Notes: generated by a model from the sequence alone, not told the origin. A DNA stretch of 64,000 nucleotides from Lanius collurio (GCA_020086605.1 JACBWW010000017.1:21763510-21827509); one strand, 5' to 3'; numbered from the stretch's first letter, positions 1-13,204 are shown. A program made the numbers and translations.

Positions 1-1506
1 AAAATCTTTCTAACACTGCAGATAGTGGAACGCTCAGGTTTGTTGGCTGGCAAAGCAGTGAAGCACCTGCTGCTATAAATCATATGGACCAGTTGAACAA
101 ATATGTTTCAAGGACAGCCTGGAAAGGTTGTGTTGGTCTTCTAAGCCCCTTCCAGCCTTTCCTTTTGATTAGCTTGGATGTGGATCTTATCCATGGGGGT
201 TTACTTGATGAAGAGGCTTTGCAGGACAGCTTCTCAAACTATCCTGGGAAAGCAGATCCAACAAATAGGCAGCAGGGTTATTCCCAATATGTCTAACAGG
301 GAGGAAAAGCAGCTCCGAAGGACAGGAGCCTTGTACTTCAGATGGGACCCTGGATTGGTTCATTCTTCAGGTTTAGCCCATCACTGGAACTAAAAGCCAG
401 CTTTTTTAAGGACTTTCATGGTACCACAAATGAGAAAAAAACCCCTTTGCTTTCCTTTTATTTTTGAACACTGTAATTCATTAATCCTGCTACCACAGTC
501 CACTGGCTCAAATCACATTGCTTATAACAGTGCCATCTTCACATGAAAATTTTTATTATTTTGTTAAAATAGCATGATAGCAATCATGCTTGTTTGTATC
601 AGTGCATGCCAGGGAAAGTGGGGAGACATAATTTGTAGTGTCTCCATTACTGTTTTTGCAAATCTCATGTTTCATGGCTGGGAAATACAGAATTTATACA
701 CATAAGTGGCAATGAACCATAACTAAAAGATGAAAACATAGGTCCAGAGCCCCTGGCACCATGCATTAAGGGTCAATAGTACATTAAATCTGACCCAGGA
801 AGGGAAAGGTGGGGCCTGCCTTCTCAAAAGGGCTTACCATTTTAATAGAATCTCACCACCTAAAAGGGATCTTCACAGCTAAACATGCCATTTTTCATTT
901 TTCTGCACAGACAGATCAAGGGAAGGCCGCAAGTCCATGAGTCATAAATACTTCTTAATCTCATTTTCTTTGGGAAGTGCTAAGATCTGGTCTCCTTTAC
1001 TTTGCCTTTTTTTTATTCATTTTTAAACCCAAAGCATCAGTTCTTTATAAATAGGAAAAGTTGCTTTGAAGTTAATTTTATAAGTAGAAGCAAACCCTGA
1101 CCATAAAAATGCTTTCAGAAAGTCACAGCACTGTCAGGAGATTGAGTTGGGCTGACATTTCCTAATATTGGGGATGAGGCAAATTCCTTTCACCTTTATG
1201 CGAGATATTAAACTTACTCAGGTTTTATGAGTTAAAAATTGTATCATACAAATTAAAATTTGGAAGGACTCTTTTTCCTTTGTTGTTATCAGCATTCCTA
1301 CACCTAAATTCTCCAAGGGTGCCTCTGAACTTGCATTCACCATGAGTATGGCTTTGCATTTGTGGTGTTACAGCTTGGACATCACACAGATGGTTTTATC
1401 ACTACATCTTGTATCTCATTCCCAAGTGATTACGTGACCACCAGATCCATTACCATCTGAGCTGTGTTTTCCCACTAACCTCCCTTTTGTTGTGCTCTCC
1501 TTGCAG
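1..1506. other. AT-rich non-coding DNA
   Basis: No gene, RNA or mobile element is recognised here. Open frames are short and resemble no protein I know. The tract at 540-620 is A/T-rich with poly-T and poly-A runs, and an MEF2/TATA-like word (CTTTATAAATAGG) lies near 1043-1055; neither is interpretable alone. The stretch ends in a good splice-acceptor context: a CTAAC branch-point-like word near 1475, a pyrimidine-rich tract, then TTGCAG ending at 1506. Confidence 0.6.
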
Positions 1507-1721
1507 CAGCGACCTCCAGAAGCATTTTTGTTGTGCCAGAGCAATAACAGCATCTCTGCCCCAACACCACCAGCAGGAGAGCTGTGTGCAACCAGGAGCT
1601 GTTTGGTTTCCTGAAGGAAAAAAGAACACTTCCAGTAAAAAGAAAGCTGAAGGCAAAACCAGGCAGAGGGGGATGTGTGAGCCCTAGCAGCAGGCATGCT
1701 CTGGCCCTGGAGGAGGAGCAG
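1507..1721 (+). other. candidate internal exon, probably non-coding if real
   Basis: The 215-nt segment is bounded on the left by a branch-point-like CTAAC, a pyrimidine tract and TTGCAG, and on the right by GCAG|GTGAGA, a near-consensus donor with GT at 1722-1723. The segment is less AT-rich than its flanks. The longest open frame through it stops at 1687, before the donor, so it would not be an internal coding exon; a lncRNA or untranslated exon is the better reading. Splice-like pairs also arise by chance, so this is only a candidate. No homology is recognised. Confidence 0.2.
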
Positions 1722-4700
1722 GTGAGAAAAGCAAATGGGCCCTTGCTGTCTGCATGATGCTACACAAACCATGGATGATATACCCTTCAAAATTGACAAA
1801 GATAGCATGCAGAGGCGGAGCAATGGTAAGCTTTTTGGTACAGAAAGTTAAAAATATGCTATAAAAATATTTTACACATGCAAACACTTATGCAGTATTA
1901 TCCAAAAGGGCCAGTTTACGGCTGGTATATCTAGTCCTATCACAGCTAGCATTTGTGTGGCTGGATAGGTGTATATATGATATTACAGTCCAAAAGGGAG
2001 TTATTTGCACAAGTATTGATGTCTTTTCATTACAGGTTACAAATGCCCTTGCAGAATCAGACACCCAAAATCACTCATAGCTGCTTCTATGAGGCTCAAT
2101 CAGTATTGTTTATTCTTATCTAATTTTTTACTTTAAAAATTTACACTGTCTTCTTCATTATGTGTTTTTCACCGTTTCAATTTCCATTTTTTTGGGGACA
2201 TCCTTAATGGATCAGCTGAGATACTACCAAAATTAAACTGAGTCATGTTTCTTAGCACAGTTGATAAAAAAACCCCGTTTAATCTTACATGGCACACCTT
2301 AGAACCTAAATGAGCAGTCTCAAACACTGATCTTTACCTTGATAAAGTACAAGTTTTAAAAACAGTAATTTAACACAGTTACGATGCAAACACCTTTCTT
2401 AAACCTCCACAATTTTCTGGCATTTCACTGAGTTCACTGAATGCACATAAAGTGCTTGCAGCCAAATCAGCAGCATGCCAGAAGTGAAGCATGTCCAGTC
2501 CTATCTGATCCAAGTCCCCTGTCCACCTTTCCTTGGGAGTACCAGTCTGAAAGTATTTGTCTAAAACTCTCACTTCTGCCTTCAAGTCACATTTTCCAAC
2601 CAACCTGACACAGTGGAGAGAAGAGTGGGTTTCTGACCCAGTTTCCTTTCCCTTATAAAGAAAAAACTTCTCAATGCTCTCTTAAATAATGCTCATAAGC
2701 TTCCAAAGATTATGTTCACATTTTGCCACCTAACAAGTGGCTGTTAAAAAACAATGTTATCCACACACCCCATTCCCCCACGGCTCCCCACTTGCATCTG
2801 TTGGCTGGATGCACCCATGCCCACCCGCAGCCACACCACAACCTCTTCTCCAAAAGCATGGTCCAGAATATTTATCCCTAAATGTGTAATTTATAGAAAG
2901 CTTTTAGATTCCTCATCAGGTTCCCAGAAGGTTGAAAGGATATTTGGCTTTATAGGAGGGATGAGGTGAAAAAGGACATCCAAAATAGCTCAGACCATAG
3001 GAGACAGGGAAGATCTTGGCATGATCCCAATTTAAAGGGTCTCTCACAGGGATAGACCTTCCTCCTGAGTCTGTCTAGGTGCTCTAGCAATGATGCAATC
3101 AAAAAAGCATCCCAATTTAAATTCAAACAGTGAGTTAGAGTATCAGGACATGGCAAGGTGAGGGGATTGACGCCTACTTTGGAGTGAGACACGCCACATG
3201 GTGTGTCTGTGTTCCCATGGAGAAGGGCTGTGGTTTCTGAAGCTTTAGGTGGGCACTCAGACACAGTATGACTTGCTCTAGGAAAGACTTCGATGTGTTG
3301 TAATTTGATTGCCTTCAGCATGGAAATCCTTGTTATGGTGGTTCTGTATTTTCATTTGAAGGTGCATTAAACCATTTTATTTTTAAGATCTATCAGATAA
3401 ATGGTAAAACAAACCTTTGAGTGAGCTGGTAATACATGCTTTAGGTTACTTTATCTCTGGGAATGGGCCAAAGTGGTTTCTGTCTGTGTGCGTGTGCCTC
3501 TGTAATTAGCCCGCAAATTCAGACTCAGATAAAAATAACTAGGCAATGAATGTAAATAATCAGGGCCATGATACACATCACTCCCAGAACGTGATTCCCA
3601 TGCACTGAGAACACACAGGGACTGTAAAAATTAGAGAAATCTCAACTTTCATGTCAATCCCTGGAAAATGCTCTGGGGGTACATAGATATTCCCTCACTT
3701 TAGTACCTTTCTGAAAAGGGAAACAAAGCAGAAAAGCTAGACCAATTCCCATGCAGGGGGAAGTGCCTAGGACACTAAAGCCAGTGGTAGAGTCTAGGCA
3801 GATGTTGAGAAGGGAGACCATGGGTTGCAGAGGTTGCAGGTTTGGAAGCAGCTTGCTGCCATGGGGGACACACCCAGCAGGGCATGTGACAGCTTGCACC
3901 TCCAGCCAAGAGCTCAAGAAAAGCCAAGCTCAGGTCAGCTGACAGAGAAAACTTTTATATCCCACCTTTCTGGACTGCATAGCTGAGAGTCTGGGCATAC
4001 TCAGACATTTGACCACCCCTCCCAAGCACTTTAGGGACACCTTTGCCCCATGGGCAGCCTCATGGCTTGCATCTCAGATATCAGATAGTGCCTACAACAT
4101 TTGGACATTCCTTCTTGCAACCAGGCAGTCTTGTGCATGCAGAGCAGCCTCCAGGAACCTCCACCCAACAATTTTTTTTTCCTTCCCTGCAACGTGGCAT
4201 GGCTGTGGCCAGAGATGTCTCCACTGACATGCTGATAGAAATCTTGTGGAAACAAGTCTTCAGCCATCCTGCTCTTTTTGTCACCTCACAGGAGCCAAGA
4301 CACTGTGGCAGTGCAGACTCCTGTTGCCACCAGTAGCCCCTGCTGCTGCCACTGGAGTTAGGAATGCCACTGGCATTAGTAATGATGGAAAAATTCAAGA
4401 GCAAACTCTGGAGGGCAGTCTCCCAAGATACTTTCTACAGATACTTTCCCAGAATGAGGTCAGAGGAGCTGTAAGCAGCCACTGTTGGCACACCTGGGCA
4501 ATGTCATATGCTGTAGGGAGATGCAAGGGAATGGAAATACATGGAAACATGTTGCTATCAGAAAGAACTATAGTGGTAAAATTTAATAGTGTGATTTGTG
4601 AAGCTGACAACACCCACCATAAGTCACAAAATAAAATAGAAATGTGTGGGAACTGTTAAGTTTTATCACAAAGAAGGACAAACATCATAGAAATTCCAAA

Positions 4701-5286
4701 CATCTTTTTACTGTTTCTTGCCTTGTCTCTTCTCCAAAGAGTAGTCTGGAACCCACCAGGGAAAGAATACTTTATCTTCCCTCGCTGATTTTCACTCCAC
4801 TATTTTTTTCCTCTTCTCCTGGTTTTGCCCAAGGAGGTAACATTTCTTTTTGAATGCCAAGAGGAAAGGCACAAACACTTTCAAGACAGATTAATACAGT
4901 AAGAGGTAGGAGACAGGGAATTATAAAACCCGGTGCCTTATCCCACAATGGAGAGCCCACAATGGTGATATAGGCTCCGGTGAGAGTGTGAGAGCTCTAT
5001 GTTTCCTTCACTTTGACACTGTCCAGCTCATGGTACAGGTTCATTTCCCTCTTATGGGAAGATAGGCTGAGTCCCAGACCATGTGGGTGAATCCCAGACC
5101 GACCTGGTTTTCCACTTATCTTGTGTCTCTACAGCAGACTGATTGCTGACATCAGGAACGTCAGAGAACTCACAGCAGAGCAGGGCTGCTCTGCTGACTG
5201 GAGGAAGTGCCAAGCACAGAGAGGCTGGCCTAGGCTTTTCAAGTCAAACTTCTCCATTACCTCCTGTGGGTCACAGCCCATGTCAC
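1722..5286. other. non-coding DNA, nothing recognised
   Basis: Mixed AT-rich intergenic or intronic sequence. Open frames up to 137 codons (4246-4659 plus) have no recognisable domain and overlap others on both strands, as expected by chance. Short local duplications occur, such as the repeated word CCCAGACC near 5070-5100. No repeat family was identified. Confidence 0.6.
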
Positions 5287-5435
5287 ACTGTTGCTTGGAA
5301 GACATTGTGCAAGGGGATAAAACCCCAAATAAGACTATCTGACCAGTTAGGCTTTAGCTGGCTTGGTCCCCAGCTCCCACATGAGGTTCCTTTTTGATGC
5401 TTCATATTTGGTTCTGTGGCTGTGAGGTCATCAGG
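5287..5435 (+). repeat. left arm of a 149-bp inverted repeat pair
   Basis: This segment reappears in reverse complement at 8261-8409. Base-by-base comparison gives 143 of 149 identical positions, six scattered substitutions and no gap. Similarity stops abruptly at both ends, and no target-site duplication is visible beside either copy. The arm has a small internal hairpin, GGGG-ATAAAA-CCCC, near 5313-5326. It matches no bird repeat I recognise. It may be a local inverted duplication, two copies of an unclassified repeat, or long terminal inverted repeats of an element bounded by the arms, although no transposase is visible between them. Confidence 0.9.
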
Positions 5436-8260
5436 ATAGCAGGGTACAGCAGATCTTGTGGGAGAATTGACTGTGTGTGACCTATGGGCTATTCAAGAGT
5501 AGCTTCAGCCCCAGAGAGTGGATGGGAATAGTGCAGAAATCCTTTTGCATCATTTGGCCTGTGACAGCCTGACTGTATATCACTTTCCTGTAGGAGAAGA
5601 ATAAATAGATGGGTCTACTCAAAAACGTCCCAGAATTTTGAAAGACATTTAGTTCTGGGCTCTAAAACACAATCCACTTAATCAGCCATTTTCTACTGCA
5701 ATGACACGGGGTCAGTCTGGTAGTTCTTGAGGTTAACACTTAGCTGTAGTTTTGCTTGGAATGTGAACATCACTAATAATAGAATGGACCTCCCCAGCTA
5801 TCCCCAGCTAATTTATGAAAGGGAGAAAATTACTTGTTTTTCCCTCCCTCTGAGCTCCTGGACTGAAGGGGAAGGCAGGTTGTCAAAAAGAAATCAGTTT
5901 TTTCCCTCCTTTTCTTCCTGCCATCTCAAATATTCTCACTCCCCGGTGCCAACAGCATGCCACACCATGGCATGCTTCAGGAAGGAGACATTTTGAAGCA
6001 GCCACTGCACTTCCCACTGCTCAGCTATGTATACCTTCCTTTATGAGGTGCAATATGGGATGTGGATTTGTGTCGTGACACAAACATGTTGAAGGTTTCC
6101 ATATGTATTTAACACTCACCATGCACTTACCACTAACTCAGAGGAGTAGGGAATGGAGCAATTTGATTCTCAGTATGACCAGCACTACCAGGCAATGGTG
6201 GAGCACTTCTGATCACTTGTTTGCAGAGCCTTGCACAGTGTTCAGGGCCCCAGGCAGGGCTGTGGAGCAGTGACTCCCTGTGTGTAGGGTGATGGGATGT
6301 GCTGCATCTGTGGTGTTGGGTCCTCTGTACCCAGGCTCACAGACATGGTGCACCAGGTCTGTGTGACAGCAGGGCACAGGAGCTGCTGGCCAGAAAGGTT
6401 CTCTTATGAGTGGGTGCCTGAGCAGCACCCCCTGGGCTCACACCTCAACACATCACTGAGTGCCCATGAGAAAGCAGCTTGCTGCCTTCTCCCACTATCA
6501 ACCGTTCTTCTGCCATGCAACTTAGTAATGCTCACTAAACCAAGGCTTCAGCATGGCTGTTTATGGACACATATGTTTTATCTCAGGTTCTTAGGTTATT
6601 ACTTGTGTCACCAGCTTTGCTGTCTGTAGATTGTTCAAGAAGCTTTATTGATGGTGCCATCTGAATAATTGTTATTTGACCATTTTAAAGGCTAAATATG
6701 ACCAAGACTTAATATCAGAATGATGATAGGGATATGTTATTGTTCAGTGCATTGTAATTTAAGTAACAAGATTTGATCTACTCATCTTTTGAGTGCTTTT
6801 GAAATAGAAATATTGACAGAAAGCTAACTATTCTCAAATGCCACAAGTTTACCCAAAATATCTATGTACAGTTTACATATAATTTCACAGTCAGCTGCAA
6901 GCTGACTCCAAATCAATTATCTGATTTTTTTTCCACTTGTTTGCAGATGCCATATGAACTAGTGGCAAAAGGAGACAAGGATGTATTAATAATATTTTAC
7001 AAGTCCCTGGTGAGAATTTATCTCAAATGCTGTGTACCACTTTGATGTTCCCCTCTCATGAAGGAACTTGAGTTGGTGCCCACAATCAAGCAGAGTTAGA
7101 ATCAGTGACCTTGGAATTACCTTTCCAGTCCTGTTGTCCTGTGTGCCAACTGGCATATGAAAATGAGCTGAACTGATTTATTTTTCACAACTACTTGAAT
7201 AATTGCAAAAGCCCAACCTCACTTCAAAGCATATGCTAGATTTAGCTGCAACTGTAGGACATCTCATTTGGGTTAAAATTACTGACTGGGATGCAGACAA
7301 GGACACAGCTGTGTTTCTGGCATCTGACACATTGGCATTCAAGAATGCATTGCACTTGTGTCTTGGTGAGGTGATTTCTCAGCTCCACTGAATCATGGGT
7401 AGTTTTACCACTAGTTTTTATGCAAGATCATCACTTCTAGAATTAGTTGAAATCAGTGCTATTATCTGTGTTTGCAATGACATTGCTGAGATGAGAATCT
7501 GGTCCTTGTTTTCCTTTTTGGTGAACTAATATATTTAGAAGCAGAATCTTAAATTCTTCTAAAAGTTTGTAAAACTCACGTCTCCAAGCCCTTCCGCAGC
7601 ACCAAATTCTCTGTTTAGCATCCCAGCTCTGCTGATGAGGATTTCACTTCCTAGCCTTCTGCCTGAGATTTTTTTCCCGTTCAGGATGGAGTGCATGGAG
7701 CAACCCAGGGTGGAGCAAACTGTCTTGTGCTGTCTGATCCGCAGTAACCTCCATCTCTGAATATCAAAGGTACTGGCTCCTGTCAGTATGCTGAGAGAGG
7801 CAGCAGTTTTTGCAAAGCAGCTAATGAGAGGCAGCTTGCCAAGAGGGATGCAAGGCATGGAAGACACAGGCTCCCAAGGACGCCAGAAGCACAGGACCCA
7901 AAATGTAATTGCTTATGTCTGTGTCTGGCCTTGCTGGTTTTACTTTAACAAGGGCTCTTGCACACAAGGTGTGTTTGTAGCATATAACCCTAAGCATCTC
8001 ACCTAGTGACTAATGTATGGTACCAGCCACCATGGTCATTTTGGCAATGTCTCCCCAGAGCACCTATGGCAGGCTGCTGCTGCCAGGGAGCCTTCCCTCC
8101 TCGGGCACTGTGCAGCAGAGCCTGCCTGCCTCGCTTCACCCCCTGCACTGCGTGCCTTGGGTTGCGCTGTGCACATACCCATGCACACACACATCCCTTC
8201 TCCCCTTTCACCTCCTCCCCTCGGGTCCAAATTTATCCATGAGTCACTGAGGGAAGTGCA
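5436..8260. other. 2.8-kb spacer between inverted repeat arms
   Basis: No transposase, integrase or other mobile-element protein is recognisable, so the arms are not obviously ends of an autonomous transposon. The longest open frames (110 codons at 6297-6629 plus; 102 codons at 7559-7867 minus) have no known motif. The part at 6650-6945 is AT-rich and leads into a good splice-acceptor context at 6946. A short CA-rich run occurs near 8180-8195. Confidence 0.6.
6947..7009 (+). other. candidate 63-nt exon (21 open codons)
   Basis: A strong acceptor context (run of eight T, then pyrimidine-rich sequence to TTTGCAG ending at 6946) is followed by 63 nt and the donor CTG|GTGAGA with GT at 7010-7011. 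The segment is exactly 21 codons, begins with ATG and is open in that frame, which runs on for 11 codons past the donor before a stop. The encoded peptide (begins MPYELVAK) resembles no protein I know. Chance is a serious alternative. Confidence 0.15.
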
Positions 8261-8409
8261 CCTGATGACCTCACAGCCACAGAACCAAACATGAAGCATC
8301 GAAAAGGAACCTCATGTGGGAGTTGGGGACCAAGCCAGCTAAAGCCTAACTGGTCAGATACTCTTATCTGGGGTTTTATCCACTTGCACAATGTCTTCCA
8401 AGCAACAGT
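8261..8409 (-). repeat. right arm of the 149-bp inverted repeat pair
   Basis: This is the reverse complement of 5287-5435 with six substitutions and no indel. The outer flank (8410 onward) and inner flank (before 8261) show no similarity to the flanks of the left arm, so the duplicated unit is sharply bounded. About 4% divergence means a fairly recent duplication or homogenisation by gene conversion. A transcript crossing both arms could fold into a duplex of about 149 bp around a 2.8-kb loop. Confidence 0.9.
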
Positions 8410-11400
8410 AGTTCTTTGCTGTAGGAGTTTGACAGATATTCAAACTGTGAAGAGGTACATAAAAATTTACATCTGAGACATTATGTGAAAGATCTGAGTG
8501 AAAAATACATAAATAACTGAATTGTAGTAAGAGAGATGAAAAAGTTATTTAAAGCTTAAAGGTTGCTTTTAATCCACAAGTGTATCTTGCATTGTTTGGA
8601 ATAGAGAAGTTTAACATGATCATAAAGCAGAAGCATGAACTTTTACTACTGGTGCTGTTTGTGCACCATTAAAAGGGACAGAGGAAGTCATTAAGGAAAA
8701 ATTAAATTGTTGTAAATACCAATGATATTTCAGTGTCCGTGTGAGGATCCATGTAGGTGTATTTAAATTAGACAAGATTTTCTTCAATGTTTTCTGAGGC
8801 AGGAAAAGCATTTTTTTCCATTTATGTACCTTTTAAAGTAATTCTAGAAATTATTTTTAATAACACAAACACTACCCTGTATGAGAGCAGAGCTCTTGTG
8901 GCGCATTTGAAGGCAGTAAATCCTATTTTCTACCAAGATTAACAGGTTTTGCAGGCTGAACGTGCCTGAAGGCAGCTGTACTCTACACACCCAATTTTTT
9001 ACAAAACACAGCAGGACAGGTTCACGTCTGGTGTAATCCCTTTGCCTCCAGAACATTTCAGTCTTGGCAAATTGGTCTTAGAAGAAAGCAGTATGCTCCA
9101 GCTTTCCACTCAGGGCCAGTTTTCCTTCCATTCCCCCTAGACCAGATCCTGGGCTTGGACCTTTTCTTCACAGGGGCAGGACACCACAACGTCAGCTTTG
9201 TACAGTGCAAGCAAGAAAAATCATACTAATCTTCCTTCAGTGGAGAAACTGTGCAAAAACCAGAGATGGGCAGGACATCATTCACAGGAGCCACCTCCAC
9301 ATGGAAGTGGTTTTGGCTGGAAACTCACCAAACAATCCTTTTCCTTCCTTGGAAAGTCCTTGCAGATCCAACACCTTTCCACTCGTGCAGGCGATTTCTT
9401 GTGCATCACAGGATGGTGTGAGCCAGACACAGATCTTCACTCTACTTTAATGTGGTGGCCTCAGGTTTGGATTCAGTTTGGCATTTGGAGCAGTAGCTAT
9501 CAGCTCATCCACATGAAAATGCGGCCAAGTTTGCTGCTATTTCTCTTTGTTGCGACAGCCGTCATTTGTGGCTGTACATCCACCTCACTACTGCTACACC
9601 CATGCAAACAGTGCCTCACCACAGGAAACGAGCTGATCCAGTTAAAATTCTCCTCTCTCCCTGTCAACATGCAGAAATTAAGATAGAAACTGCTGCCTCC
9701 ATGTTGCTCAAGACGCCGGGCATTTGAAAGGGCTTTTAGGTGAATCTGGAGCCAAAGTGTCTGTCTCCACCCACTTTCCTTTTGCCAAAGAGGCAAGAGG
9801 GAAAAAAACCCCATAAATATAGTCCCTGTCATTGTTCTCTGATTTCAGTGGGTTGCTGGATGTGTGTGTGTTTAGCAGAGTTTCTGCAATAAAGCAACTC
9901 CCTATTCTGGAGGGGAAGAAGTTTTTTTCTGGGTGTGCAATTGACTCAGAGACTTGTTTGTCCTGCAGGAAGAGTTACAGGATTAACTTTAAATTCTTTG
10001 ATATTCAGTGGTGAAAAAGGACACACCAACATGAGGATTTGTGGAGGCTCAGTCTGTCCTTCCTTCTTGCTTTTTACACACCTAGAAGCTGGGCATGAAT
10101 GACAGATTGCAACTTCAGTCCTGGAAATAGTCTCTTGAGGTTTAATCCAAAGAACAACAATGACATCAAAAAACCTGGTCCTGCTCCACTGAAAAACCAA
10201 GCAGCTGGCTGCAGGTGTGACTGCAGTCAGACTCTAATGGTCAAATTCATAGCAAAGAGAGCCTTCAGTGTGGTCAGTTGAAGCTGCCAAAGACAGAAGC
10301 ACTGTAAAGCCTTGTCCTTCTTCAAGGCAGCAGCTCACCCTCTTCTACCAGTGCATGATTCAGAAACGAGGCAGTGACTTGGATGGTCACGTCTCTTTTT
10401 GGGACAAGAAAGGAAGAGGAAATGCTGATAGCATCAGCCTAGCGGTCTCCCAGGAAAGACTTAAACACCACAGATTCCTCGACCTGAGAAGAGTTAGAGC
10501 TCCAACCCAGTGTAAGCTCTCCAGAGCATCTAAAGCATCTCAGGAGTTTATCACCCGAACACTAAATAAGCTCCATAGTATGCTAACTTGGATATTATCC
10601 CTAACCTCCAGTGTGTAACCTGCAAGTGCTTATTCATTTTGCACATATTCAGAAATTACGGAACAAAGCTGTGGTTCTCAGACTGCCCAGCACCAAACCC
10701 AATCTTTTTGGGAGGGATGATAAGAGATGGAGTCATAATGAGGCAAAGGATCAATGGCACAGGGTGCATTTCTTTCACTCAAGAAGCTGATAAAACCATT
10801 TATCTCTAAATCTTATTCACAATGGCACTTCTGATACAAATAAGTTACAGTAATTACAGGAGAAAATATTTCACAGTGGAACCAGAGAAAGAAACAAATC
10901 TGAATGGCAGCAGTTGCTCTGCAAGATCAGTGTGGTTGCTACAGAATTTCTCCTCTAAATCTTCCAGTAGAACACCCACACCTACACACATGCTTGGCAT
11001 GAAACTCTACTGTGAAATCAATATCTTTATAGAGGAGAAGAGGTAGGTATGACTTTCTCTTTCAGAGTCTCAAATGAAGAACAGTATATAACAATCATAG
11101 AACTCTTACTTCTTTTTTTGAAAGTAATTCCCTCAGCTTGGCTTTTGAAGTCAAGAAGTACCTTATCCCCATCCTTAGGAACCATCTTTCTGTTCTTCAA
11201 GTCACTGGAAGAAAATAATTTTCCACCAGCTACCAAATCTGTGGAAAATATAGGGCTCATCCTATCTCAAAATGAGTTTCATTTCAAGGAAAGAAATCAG
11301 TGCAATTCCAAAACATTAAGAGAAAATCCCGAAGTTTTTTCTAAGTTGCATTAGACCTCATTAAGAGGCTAATGATGTAATTTTGTACAACAAAGTGGGT

Positions 11401-13204
11401 ATGCTGCAGCTTACATTTCTTATATTTCTTACAGTCTTGCATTTCATGCGAAGACTGGGGTTTTTACCCCTCTGTAAGGAACTCACAGCTGAGATATATG
11501 AGAAGGGCTGAGTGTCACAAATCTAAGGCTGCAGTGCTGTCCCTCCAAGGTTCTGTGGCACCAGCAGGTCTTTAAGGGCAATGGGAAACCAAACTGCCCT
11601 TAGCTAAACTTTGGTGACATCACCTGATGGTTTACCTGTCTCACTTTAGAATATGAAACATTTCCAATGACCTTGCATTGACAGAAAACTGTCACATTAC
11701 TTTAGAGTCTAGTTTGAGTTGTGTCATTCCTGCAGCATCAGTGCACCGTTGGCAGCTTGCAGTGCAGGAGTTTGCACATCCTGGGTTTGCACATAGTGAT
11801 ATTTAGAGGCCTCTCCTGGTGAGGGCTGTCTTCCTCCTGAGGAGAGCTTTGCATTTGCCTTCAAAATATAAATGTCATTGGGAAAGAGAAGGAATGGCAT
11901 CTGATTTATGAAATTATGGACCAATTAAAATGGGTAATATATTTTCATCAGGATTCTGCTAGATGAAAAATGCAGATTTGTCAACATTAAAACTTTCCAG
12001 GAATGTCCCACTTCACCAACTTATTTTCACATACAAAACTAAGGAGAAATTCCCTCAAAATTAAAATCTTTTGTTCTAGCATTTTCAAAAATAAAGACTT
12101 GGTGTTTCTTTGCAAAAACAACTTTTTGTTTTGAGATGCCTTTGAGCTTACTTTGAAATAAAATTGAAAACATTTTTTAAAATCTCAATTTCAAAATAAA
12201 ACAGTTCATTTGGGGATCAAACAGAATATTTTATTTAAGTGGTCAGAAAGGCTTTTTATTCTCTGGAGCTGATGGTGAATCAGAAAAATTCTTTCTTTCC
12301 ATGGCTCTGATATATGCTGTTTTGAAGCTGCTTTGATATTTGATATTTATTACCTTAATCTTATTTGTGCCTTAGCATTACTGGCTATAATGGCTCCATC
12401 CTTGCCTGATGTTAGATGTTTAAATGCTGTGGGCCTGAACAGTGCTGGAATGGAAGCCCACTTAGGGATCATGAGTACTGCTGACATAAACCAATTATGA
12501 TGGGACTGCTGATCTGGTAGAGCCTATTGGTCACTGACAGTCACATAAATAACATGTCCAAGTCACATAAATTTATGTCCAAATAATATGGACATAAATA
12601 GAGGATATAATAATAGTGTATTTTAATTATAGAAGAATTCGGATGTACGAGAAAATCAACTCAAAAGAAATTGAGACATCTCATGGCACTGTGATTTACT
12701 TTGAATCTTTTTTAATTTAGATCTGAGAGCTGATGAAGAAATTGTCATGTTTTCAATCACTAATAAAAGTAGTCTTGAGACAAAGCTGACCTCAACATAG
12801 GTACTTGCTTTTAGCAAATAACATATATTAGTGCTTGAATACACTGACTGGTGACTACAGGAAAGCTGCCTGTCATCTGCATTTTGAGTACATCTCTTTT
12901 TTTTATGCAAACACTAGGGAATGCTGTTGTGTGGCTGGTTTTCAATACATTAAGAAAAATACTTTTTTTTGGAAAAGAAGAGGAACTTTTTGCCACCAGA
13001 AACCCAGAATTATCACATTAGGACCACCCTGGCTGGCTTCTCTGGGGAGTTCTAACTTCAAGGAAGTAGTATGGACACAGAAAGTTATGTTTAAACTGAG
13101 AAGACTATATAGGTTTTTACTGGAGGTTTTGTTTCTCTATTTGGTTTTAATACAGTAGTCATTATAAATTAATGAAGTATCATACAAACTTTATTCTTAC
13201 TATT
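8410..13204. other. AT-rich non-coding DNA
   Basis: No gene is recognised. A 162-codon open frame at 9198-9686 (plus) is the longest in the AT-rich part of the window. It contains one hydrophobic run (about residues 109-125) but has no recognisable domain and no supporting splice or promoter context, so I do not call it. Around 11940-12250 the DNA is very A/T-rich. A 10-bp perfect stem with a 9-nt loop lies at 12571-12599. Confidence 0.6.
12571..12599. repeat. short perfect inverted repeat (hairpin)
   Basis: ATTTATGTCC at 12571-12580 is followed by a 9-nt AT loop and the exact complement GGACATAAAT at 12590-12599. The word TCACATAAAT is also repeated just upstream (12541 and 12563). It is probably a chance or slippage product in AT-rich DNA; no terminator or RNA function is implied in a vertebrate. 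Confidence 0.6.

Noticed and set aside
5287..8409. Reading the inverted repeat as ends of an intact DNA transposon
   Set aside because: No transposase-like frame in the 2.8-kb spacer and no target-site duplication outside the arms.
9198..9686. 162-codon frame with a hydrophobic segment
   Set aside because: One hydrophobic run only. No domain, no signal peptide at the start and no splice or promoter context; likely chance.
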